Origin: Armatimonadetes bacterium DC
Lineage (GTDB): Bacteria; Armatimonadota; Fimbriimonadia; Fimbriimonadales; GBS-DC
Length of the DNA: 46,708 nucleotides
Direction of reading: 5' to 3'
Assembly: GCA_001442985.1 (NCBI GenBank)
Contig: LDYB01000014.1
Coordinates: 259,054-305,761 of the forward strand
Shown here: one piece after another, positions 1 to 6,015 of the stretch
Layout: each line of letters opens with the position of its first letter
How positions within the stretch are numbered: the first letter of the stretch is position 1
Translations under genes and position numbers: made by a program
Notes under the pieces: generated by a model
What the model was told of the DNA's origin: nothing
Seen by the model: the letters and a program-made list of their open reading frames with translations, nothing else
Databases searched by the model: none

Positions 1-38
1 TCGGTCAGGTCGCTGGCATAGGGCTTTCGCTCGCTCAT
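1..38 (-). CDS. Start of a probable IS5-type transposase (partial, runs off left edge)
   Basis: Only the first 12 codons lie in the window. They read MSERKPYASDLT, which closely resembles the N-terminus of IS5-family DDE transposases (typically 'xxRKPYPSDLTDAQW'). The ATG is at 36-38 on the minus strand. A GGGTATACT sequence (-10 at 48-53) sits nine bases upstream with no Shine-Dalgarno, so the transcript would be nearly leaderless. The ATG overlaps the stop codon of the upstream lipoprotein gene. This suggests the lipoprotein's last codons are encoded by the end of an inserted IS. Assignment rests on 12 residues only; the rest of the element is outside the window. Confidence 0.5.
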   Translation of the reverse strand, partial: MSERKPYASDLT

Positions 39-502
39 AGCGGACAAAGTATACCCGAACTCACTTTCCTAGATCGCTTCTCACCAGCAATTGCTACATA
101 ACGCCTTGCAAATCGTATGGGGACTGAGACGCATTCAAGATGTATTGGATCGGCTGAACCCAAGTCTTTGACAGATTTGCCTCTATCGCGGTAATGAATC
201 ATTAACTTGAAAGAATTTTTACTTGTTTTGCTTGGGACACACACTGTATCGAAATACGACTGCAGGCTATCCCAGCGTCGCTCCAGAAAGAGACGGATAG
301 CCTCCTTGGCGCGTTTTTGAGCTTCCTCGCAGGACGAATCTGAGAACATCGGGGTTCGCTCATCGGGATAGGTGCGCCACAGAGATTCAAAGTACGAAAC
401 ATGCCTTGTGGAGTGTTGTTGCTTGCATCCGACAAGTACGATTGTTAATAGTAATACTGCTAAAAATAATCTACTCAGCTTGTCCTGAACTATTGTAGTC
501 AT
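35..502 (-). CDS. Putative lipoprotein, possible immunity-type partner of a YD cassette
   Basis: A 155-residue protein with an N-terminal hydrophobic segment ending in a lipobox (residues about 14-27, IVLVGC), so it is predicted to be exported and lipid-anchored at Cys. The family is not recognised. The ATG at 502 was chosen because AAAGAGG lies eight bases upstream; a longer start at 541 would add an unlikely N-terminal tail. It begins 15 bases after the end of a degraded YD-repeat fragment, the same arrangement as the lipoprotein at 919-1452. Its stop overlaps the transposase ATG, so the true C-terminus may have been replaced when the IS inserted. An immunity role is inferred from context only. 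Confidence 0.6.
   Translation of the reverse strand: MTTIVQDKLSRLFLAVLLLTIVLVGCKQQHSTRHVSYFESLWRTYPDERTPMFSDSSCEEAQKRAKEAIRLFLERRWDSLQSYFDTVCVPSKTSKNSFKLMIHYRDRGKSVKDLGSADPIHLECVSVPIRFARRYVAIAGEKRSRKVSSGILCPL
48..53 (-). promoter_or_regulatory. Candidate -10 box for the transposase
   Basis: TATACT on the minus strand, preceded by GGG, ends nine bases before the ATG at 38. It fits the GGGTATAAT-type extended -10 seen before several other genes in this window. No clear -35 was identified. Confidence 0.4.
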
Positions 503-516
503 GGCAAAGACCTCTT

Positions 517-830
517 TCATGGTTCGAGACAATCCGTCCATATCTTGCCGTAGCCCTCCAGAAAGTTTCTCAGCGCACCTACCGCAGAGCCGTTGCTCAC
601 CTGATCCTCACATACAAAACGGCGTTTATCGCTATTGCCTGAGCAACATTCTATATTATACCGCGACTCCAGACGCAAATGGGACGACCCATTCCGATAA
701 TCCCATGCTATCTGCATCAGCCGATTTTCCTTGTCGTAGAGGTATACCTAGCGCTCCACGGACTCTTCCCAACGCGCGAGCGTGCCTTCGGGGTTCCACT
801 TTGTCGCGCTACTCAACAGAATCCCTCGCA
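517..830 (-). pseudogene. Degraded Rhs/YD-repeat fragment with in-frame TAG
   Basis: On the minus strand the frame reads KWNPEGTLARWEESVER, then TAG (748-750), then VYLYDKENRLMQIAWDY and on to a stop at 517. The WNPEGTLARW segment and the following YxYDxxxRL are Rhs/YD-repeat motifs. They match WNPEGTLARW in the larger YD gene at 1437-2579, and the match also holds at DNA level. There is no plausible start, and the amber codon splits the repeat, so this is a remnant. The residues after the YD motif contain several cysteines and are unrecognised. The upstream limit is approximate. It precedes a lipoprotein gene, which suggests a third toxin-tip/partner cassette that has decayed. Confidence 0.6.
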
Positions 831-918
831 ACGGGCGCCTCGCCATATTCCACCAGAAAACGCAAGGAGGTGTCGGGGGCTTGTGAACCCAACAGGCGTT
901 TCGCCTCGCCAAGCCCTT

Positions 919-1452
919 TCACCCGAAGATCAAACTCGCTGATATAATGCTTGGCAAGTAGTTCCACAACCCAGTAATCTCCCACCAGCATAAGCCAGAC
1001 ATTCCCAGTTTCACCCACCCCCGCGCCGACTCAGGCGCATTCGCCAGTCGCATCACATAATATCCGCGCTGGCGACTCCTCAACTGCTCGACTTGAGTGG
1101 GTTCCATATGTTTCCAGAACTTCGGATTGAGTTTCTGGGATTGGGCAATATCCAGAACAACCAGCTGGTACTGATCCACACTCCCCTTGCGGGTGCCCTT
1201 CTGAATTGCGATACCGAGATGGTAAGTTGTTGTCTCCACGCTGTAGGGCGCTGTTTGAACCCAATAAGCATTCCTTATCTGAACGATACAGTCGGGTAAG
1301 ACCGGAACCCAGAGCAATGAGCCGCGAGCGGCAACCGTATTGGGTTCACTGGCTTGCTGCTGACGACACCCTGTCAGCACATAACCCAGAGAGCCTAACA
1401 ATCCGCAAAGTAGTATAGCCACTGCCCACTCGCGCCTTATTGCCACTGACAT
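919..1452 (-). CDS. Putative lipoprotein overlapping a YD-repeat gene
   Basis: A 177-residue protein with a classic lipoprotein signal: basic start (MSVAIRREW), hydrophobic core and the lipobox VLTGC near residue 28. It is predicted to be lipid-anchored outside the cytoplasm. The remaining sequence is not recognised. The ATG at 1452 lies inside the last codons of the upstream YD-repeat gene (16-base overlap), which implies translational coupling. This is the layout expected for a toxin-tip and immunity pair, but immunity function is inferred only from that layout and the surface anchor. Confidence 0.65.
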   Translation of the reverse strand: MSVAIRREWAVAILLCGLLGSLGYVLTGCRQQQASEPNTVAARGSLLWVPVLPDCIVQIRNAYWVQTAPYSVETTTYHLGIAIQKGTRKGSVDQYQLVVLDIAQSQKLNPKFWKHMEPTQVEQLRSRQRGYYVMRLANAPESARGWVKLGMSGLCWWEITGLWNYLPSIISASLIFG

Positions 1453-2579
1453 GTTGAGCCTCCGGGAATCCAGTCCCCGATAAAAGCACCAGGTATCTCG
1501 GCGGGGCTTGAGCAACCATGGGTATTGGGATCCTGCTCCTGCCCTGGACAGCAATTGTACTGTTTGTTCGTCTCCGTGATAACGCAGATTCGCCGCCGCC
1601 AAGGACTGTACCTTGTGTCATATGGCGGGCAATTCTTTACCCATTTGATACGGCACTGTTGCGTGACGATACGGTCTCGATTGCACACACGATGCCGACA
1701 CCACACAGAAGTGTACCCAAGGATGTTAGCCATCCTCGCCCAACGTGACCACGGTCCACAGCGGATATCGGGAATGAGAATATCTTGAATATTTCTACAC
1801 TCCAGACCTGCATACACATACCCGCATCGTGGTTTGGGACGGCAAGGGCGCTGACCTAATCGAGTCAAGACAATTTCACTGGTACTCTCATCCACGCAGT
1901 TATCGTCTATTGCGGGAGCGCAAATATCATACCCAAGATTTGGTTCGGATTGTTGTTGACAGGGAATCAGCCTTTGTAATGCCTGTCCATCGCTGTCGAG
2001 CGGAATGTATCTTGTTATCGCGCCGCTATGGTAGACCTCTGAATCCTCAAGGTCAATGCGTAGGAACTGGTTATAAAACAACACACGCCCCGCTTCCACA
2101 TATGCTTCCAGCGTATCCCAGCCCTCGCTCCCTATCGCCCGACTATACACCCGCATCGGCACACCGCCACACCCTATCCGACACACATACCGATACTCCT
2201 GACCAGCAGGCACATCCCGCTTCCATACCCGAACACCATCGCTATTATACCCATACTCATACGCCACCTGCAGGTTGCCGTTGCCATAATCCCGCTCGAT
2301 CCGCGTCAGGCGACCCTCCTCATCATACCCGAACACCCGGGCATAACTGTTCGGCTGATTATTGCTCCACCGCGCCAGCGTGCCCTCAGGGTTCCACACG
2401 AAACGGTTCACCTCGCCACTCCACACATCCAGCACGCTCTCTAAACGACCCGACACCTCGTCATAACTATAGACATCCCAGTGTGAGCCGTTCACCACAT
2501 CGTCCCGTATCACCATCGCCCGACTGCCATCGGGATTGTAGTCATAACTCCGACGGTACGCTACCTGACCCGTGCGCAC
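1437..2579 (-). CDS. Truncated Rhs/YD-repeat protein with Cys-rich C-terminus
   Basis: A 380-residue protein. Residues about 10-150 carry YD repeats (YDYNPDGSRA, YSYDEVSGRL, FGYDEEGRLTRI, YEYGYNSDGVRVWKRD), followed by an Rhs-like core segment to about 230. The last 150 residues are Cys-rich with no recognised fold (for example CRHRVCNRDRIVTQQC). Full Rhs proteins are usually over 1000 residues. Here a TAG lies three codons upstream of the only possible start, a GTG at 2579, so the N-terminal shell-forming part is missing. It may be an orphan tip cassette or a 5'-truncated pseudogene. It overlaps the lipoprotein gene downstream. Rhs family membership is secure; the activity of the C-terminus is unknown. 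Confidence 0.65.
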   Translation of the reverse strand: MRTGQVAYRRSYDYNPDGSRAMVIRDDVVNGSHWDVYSYDEVSGRLESVLDVWSGEVNRFVWNPEGTLARWSNNQPNSYARVFGYDEEGRLTRIERDYGNGNLQVAYEYGYNSDGVRVWKRDVPAGQEYRYVCRIGCGGVPMRVYSRAIGSEGWDTLEAYVEAGRVLFYNQFLRIDLEDSEVYHSGAITRYIPLDSDGQALQRLIPCQQQSEPNLGYDICAPAIDDNCVDESTSEIVLTRLGQRPCRPKPRCGYVYAGLECRNIQDILIPDIRCGPWSRWARMANILGYTSVWCRHRVCNRDRIVTQQCRIKWVKNCPPYDTRYSPWRRRICVITETNKQYNCCPGQEQDPNTHGCSSPAEIPGAFIGDWIPGGSTCQWQ

Positions 2580-2604
2580 CTCGCTCGCCTAATGATCAGG
2601 GCTT

Positions 2605-2751
2605 TTAGTGGGGCTTGCTGAACGAAAGCGGGGCACTGAACAAGCGCGTATCGGCGACCTTCTCCACGCGCCCCGTGGGCAGGTGCAGCCGCCAGAGTGA
2701 GCTGAGCATTCCGCTGCCATTCTCAAATTGCGCTCTGTTTCTGACTGTCAT
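2605..2751 (-). pseudogene. Short beta-propeller-like remnant
   Basis: The minus frame from an ATG at 2751 reads ...SSLWRLHLPTGRVEKVAD...FSAPLSFS before TAA at 2605. That pattern resembles one blade of a PD40/TolB-type beta-propeller ('aplsFSpdGrrlaf'), cut off in the middle of the blade. At only 48 codons it cannot be a complete propeller. It lies between the membrane propeller gene and the truncated YD gene, and looks like debris from rearrangement of the cassette row. The region 2752-2809 shows no further recognisable coding. Confidence 0.35.
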
Positions 2752-2809
2752 AATCCAGCAGTTCACGACTTACCTCCACAAGCGAGGCTTTCGCCTGTTC
2801 GTAAAATCG

Positions 2810-3781
2810 TCACCGTTTTGAGTGGATCTCAACAACTTTATGCAGAGCCCCATCGCGCGTATTTATTCGCCACACAATCGGATTTGCCGAATCCGTTAGA
2901 ATAAAAAGATTCTCGTCGCCCATTTTTAGCTGGATTACGCGCGCACGCAGGGTGGTAATCTGCTGAGATGTGTGGTTGGATATGGTATATTTGTAGACTA
3001 CGGTTGTCTGCGCCGCAGGATTCTCCTGCGTGTAATAAAGATACCTTCCATCCGGACTTCCCACAGCTGCGTGGGCAACAATCTTCAAAGGAACCCGACG
3101 CACGACCTTTGGATTTGGTTCTTCGATTCCTTTGTCTAACAAGCCGATGAGCCACTTTTTGCCGCCTACCTGCGGAAAAGAGAGCAATACTTTTTTATCA
3201 GAAAGTATTTGCTCTAAATTATAGTATGCAGAACCTGTATCAAGACTTAGTAGAGAAACGGTTCCATTTCCTGCGTCGGCGATATAGGTTCCCCTGTATA
3301 AACCGTGAATGTCCCAGCCCTTCTTGACTTCCCATTGGTCAAAAACGAACTTCGTCTTTGAAACTTTCCTTACCCTTCCTTCCCACACCCCCCCTTCACT
3401 TGTCATCCGAAACATCTCGCCTGTCTGGAGATCAAGTCGGTACAGCAAAATATCCGAGTCGGCACGCTTCGGATGCTGCAGAACGGAAACAAGCGCCCAT
3501 CTATCGCTCAGTACGCAAAGCTCACGGATTTGCCCCTTGATAGCTACTAATCGAGAAGCCCTCTGGACATGGAGTTCATAAGCATACAGTTCATTTCCCC
3601 GACTGAAGATCAATCGCTTTCCTGACGAGTCGACATCGAAGTCACAGAACGCCTCACTTGAGGACTGCCTCGCTCCCCCGATACCTCCTATCCACATCGT
3701 GAGGAGGAATAGCACCCCCCCACACAATAGGAGCGCAAGCAATACAACAGTTACCGCTGGCAAAAAATGTTCCCGACGCAT
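2810..3781 (-). CDS. Membrane-anchored beta-propeller-like protein next to PLA2 cassette
   Basis: A 323-residue protein with one N-terminal membrane segment (residues about 9-33, VTVVLLALLLCGGVLFLLTMW) and a large outer part. The outer part contains spaced propeller-like strands such as DVDSSGKRLIFSRGNELYAYEL, ILLYRLDLQTGEMFRMT and SPDGRYLYYTQE, resembling PD40/TolB-type propellers. The ATG at 3781 has GAGGTGA eight bases upstream and follows the phospholipase A2-like gene by 15 bases, so the two are probably co-transcribed. Position and surface anchoring suggest an immunity or chaperone partner; this is inference. A regulatory sensor is an alternative. Confidence 0.6.
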   Translation of the reverse strand: MRREHFLPAVTVVLLALLLCGGVLFLLTMWIGGIGGARQSSSEAFCDFDVDSSGKRLIFSRGNELYAYELHVQRASRLVAIKGQIRELCVLSDRWALVSVLQHPKRADSDILLYRLDLQTGEMFRMTSEGGVWEGRVRKVSKTKFVFDQWEVKKGWDIHGLYRGTYIADAGNGTVSLLSLDTGSAYYNLEQILSDKKVLLSFPQVGGKKWLIGLLDKGIEEPNPKVVRRVPLKIVAHAAVGSPDGRYLYYTQENPAAQTTVVYKYTISNHTSQQITTLRARVIQLKMGDENLFILTDSANPIVWRINTRDGALHKVVEIHSKR

Positions 3782-3796
3782 TCAGCCTTCACCTCT

Positions 3797-4369
3797 TTAT
3801 GGGGCTAGAAGCATACACACAGGTCCACGCAGCACACCGAGGTCAACCAGTATACCTCGGACTAGCTCACAAAGCTTAGGGTTGGCGGCCTTCTTGCAAT
3901 CGACTTTCGCAGCGCATTTCGCCAAGCTGCAGTCGCATAACGCACAAGAGATGGCAAAGCAAATCCGCAGAGGAGTGCAATTGTTTACTTCGTAGCAATC
4001 ATCATGGGCGAAGCAGCAGGCATCCAATGCGTCTACAGGTGCAGGTATCGGTCTTATCCCGCCACCAGGATTGGGTATGCGTACAGGGGGATGCCCCATA
4101 CCACACCAATTACCATAGCGAATTGAAGACAGAATCTTGATAACTATTATCCCGACATTAGGGAAATGAGTGGGAGGCAGCTGTGGCGGTATCTCCCCGC
4201 ACTGCCCTCCTCCACACCCCCCGTCCACCAGTGGGGAACACACGGCTACATCCGTCGGCACAAACACCGGACACGCGCACGGCTCAGCAAGCGCGCTCTG
4301 CACCGCCAGCCCGTTGCTATCCTGCGGATAATAACCCCACGGCTCGCCCGATGAACCCATCATCAGCAA
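3797..4369 (-). CDS. Phospholipase A2-like Rhs C-terminal cassette
   Basis: About 190 residues, Cys-rich. The second half carries DACCFAHDDCYEVNNC followed by CALCDCSLAKC. This matches the secreted phospholipase A2 active-site pattern CCxxHDxCY, where His and Asp are catalytic and the cysteines pair. The expected activity is cleavage of membrane phospholipid acyl chains. The upstream in-frame sequence (GYNGNWRFTHSGG, to about 4438) resembles YD/Rhs core linker but lacks a good start; only TTG/ATG codons near 4369-4360 are available. The reading frame is the same as that of the gene upstream, separated only by TGA at 4439-4441, so it may be the 3' part of one broken gene. A putative membrane partner follows 15 bases downstream. 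Confidence 0.6.
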   Translation of the reverse strand: MLMMGSSGEPWGYYPQDSNGLAVQSALAEPCACPVFVPTDVAVCSPLVDGGCGGGQCGEIPPQLPPTHFPNVGIIVIKILSSIRYGNWCGMGHPPVRIPNPGGGIRPIPAPVDALDACCFAHDDCYEVNNCTPLRICFAISCALCDCSLAKCAAKVDCKKAANPKLCELVRGILVDLGVLRGPVCMLLAP

Positions 4370-4438
4370 AGGACCCCCACTGTGCGTGAACCGCCAGTTC
4401 CCATTATACCCCAGCGTGTTTTCCGCAGACGCACAGTT

Positions 4439-5053
4439 TCACCTACTACTCCCTGCCTTTATTATACGGTAACCACGCGGTATCACAAAAAGGTCGCGGG
4501 GCAGGGTTTTGAACTCCAGCTCCAGTGTGTCCCAGACTGTGTAATAGACTAACTTTTCGGAACTCAGCATCTTTATGACACCTCGCAATGTCCACCCTTT
4601 CGCAGGCCCTGCAGAAATCGTCCATGTCCACGCCTCGGAAACCAAAACCACACCAGAGTGGTTCAAGCTATCCCTCGACTGCTCTACAACACACCAGAAG
4701 CCCCGATGCCGCTCAGTAGAACGCGCAATAACCGATGACGACCCCTGCTGAGGTGCAGTTTCTGCCTCCGTATCTTCAATCACCTGGGCTGTACGCGACG
4801 CCGAATCAACACGGTAAGTACGCAAACGCCCGCCCTCTTTGAGGATCAACCGAACTTCATTCGTATTCGGAATCTCGAATCATCTCCCAAAGGGTGAGAC
4901 AAAGACCTTCGCCAATGTGCCCCTTACCTCACCCACTTCAGGGTCGAGTCCGTATATCACCGCAGTCGCCTGAAACGATCCCACGGTCTCGGAGAGCTGC
5001 AGACGCTTTTGCCATGCCTCTGTACCCTGCTGCCACAGATAGGTTGCCTTCAT
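4439..5053 (-). pseudogene. Gene of unknown function interrupted by in-frame TGA
   Basis: A well-placed ATG at 5053 has GAGGAGGTGA just upstream and opens 57 codons (MKATYLWQQGTEAW...SPFGR) that end at TGA 4880-4882. The same frame then continues open for 146 codons (FEIPNTNEVRLILKEGG...FVIPRGYRII) to TGA at 4439-4441. The same frame continues again into the phospholipase A2-like segment. No family is recognised. Explanations are nonsense mutation of a longer gene, sequencing error, or recoding of TGA; a TGG-to-TGA change would restore Trp in 'GRWFEI'. Elsewhere TGA acts as a normal stop (mutS, for example), so a global code change is unlikely. Confidence 0.55.
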
Positions 5054-5087
5054 CTTCGTTCACCTCCTCAAAAACGAAGTGAAACTC

Positions 5088-5276
5088 CTAAAAGGACTCA
5101 GAGCCAACAGTCGCTTCCTTGCGTGGGCTCCTCGACGCGCTGACAACCGCAGGCGCTACATCCAGATGCAGCAACAACAGAGTTAGCCCCACTGCCAGTC
5201 CGCGTCCCACACGGGACCCCAGCACCGCACGCACTCCACGCAAGCCGAACCCTTTGCGAACCTTCTGTGCTTTCAT
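5088..5276 (-). CDS. Small signal-peptide-like protein downstream of ECF sigma gene
   Basis: A 62-residue ORF with an excellent Shine-Dalgarno (TTAGGAGGTAAA) before its ATG at 5276. It has a basic N-terminus (MKAQKVRKGFGLRG), one hydrophobic stretch (residues about 28-38, GLAVGLTLLLLHL) and a small-residue region that could hold a signal-peptidase site (VVSASRS). It lies between the ECF sigma gene and the interrupted gene on the same strand, so it could be the first secreted product of that operon or a minimal membrane anti-sigma. No family is recognised. Confidence 0.5.
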   Translation of the reverse strand: MKAQKVRKGFGLRGVRAVLGSRVGRGLAVGLTLLLLHLDVAPAVVSASRSPRKEATVGSESF

Positions 5277-5375
5277 CGCCTTTACCTCCTAAGTGTGTTT
5301 TGGAAAAGTCAATCCTTAATTAACGCGCCTGCGGGTCATTTTTAGACAGCGAATTTCCCGAATTGCCCCAAATCC

Positions 5376-5855
5376 TTACTCCGCGCCCAGAAGACGCTTC
5401 AGGCGTGCCAGCAAACGCTCAACCCGCTTGTACACTGCTCCCAGCGACACGCCCTCCTGGGCGGCGACGGCTTTGAAATGCTCCGGGTCTTTCTCGACAT
5501 ACGCAGTGAGCAGGGCGCACTGGTCTTCAGGCAGCTGCGCCAGTACCTCGCGCAGGGAAAGCAGGCAGTACCATGCCTCTTCGTCCCCCCCCCGCGCGCA
5601 TTCTTGGGCGAACCGCATAAGCGCTTCGCGTTCTTGTTTGCCTTTGCGATGATAGTCGATCAGCACATGGCGGGCAACGGTTCCTATCCACCGATCGCAG
5701 ACAGGGTTCCCCTCCTGAAGGTGACACAGCAAGCGGTAGACCACCTCGTGAGCAAGGTCTTCACAATCGGCTTCGGGAACGCCGTTCTGGCGGAAGAGGG
5801 TATAGCTGGCGTGATAGGCGCGCCATGCGAGGCGTTCCGCATCGTGTTCGGACAT
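5376..5855 (-). CDS. ECF-type RNA polymerase sigma factor
   Basis: A 159-residue sigma-70 family protein of the extracytoplasmic-function type. The region-2-like segment is at residues about 15-70 (CEDLAHEVVYRLLCHL, then RHVLIDYHRKGKQERE). Region 4 is at about 105-157, with a helix-turn-helix (FKAVAAQEGVSLGAVYKRVERLLARLKRLL). There is no region 1.1 or region 3, as usual for ECF factors. The ATG at 5855 follows AGGGAGG. A -10-like TATACT lies at 5877-5882. The genes downstream on the same strand (small exported protein, interrupted gene, Rhs cassettes) are plausible targets or co-transcribed products. No classical zinc-binding anti-sigma gene is seen nearby. Confidence 0.9.
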   Translation of the reverse strand: MSEHDAERLAWRAYHASYTLFRQNGVPEADCEDLAHEVVYRLLCHLQEGNPVCDRWIGTVARHVLIDYHRKGKQEREALMRFAQECARGGDEEAWYCLLSLREVLAQLPEDQCALLTAYVEKDPEHFKAVAAQEGVSLGAVYKRVERLLARLKRLLGAE

Positions 5856-5976
5856 CAGCGTTGCCTCCCTTGAGAGAGTATACCGTGAACAAGAGTTTCG
5901 TGGAGTGGTTCTATAATCCTACCGCCCGCACCTTATGCGGAATCATTTGCCGCGCTTCTGCATCGTTTGCTGGTGC

Positions 5977-6005
5977 TTGTTGAGTTGCTTCTTGGCGGGT
6001 ATAAT
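5977..6005 (+). promoter_or_regulatory. mutS promoter, TTGTTG-N17-TATAAT
   Basis: A -35 TTGTTG (5977-5982), a 17-base spacer ending in GGG, and a perfect -10 TATAAT (6000-6005). The mutS ATG begins ten bases after the -10, so the predicted transcript would have at most a few bases before the start codon and no Shine-Dalgarno. Predicted from sequence only. Confidence 0.7.
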
Positions 6006-6015
6006 TGCCGTATCC

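Noticed and set aside
1829-2608. Plus-strand frame rich in His/Pro/Thr (259 codons)
   Set aside because: It is the antisense of the Tyr/Asp-rich YD repeats; the low-complexity look is a by-product of that strand.
4880-4882. Global reassignment of TGA as a sense codon
   Set aside because: mutS, darG, secDF and many other intact genes here end at TGA at the expected family length, so only local recoding or mutation remains possible.
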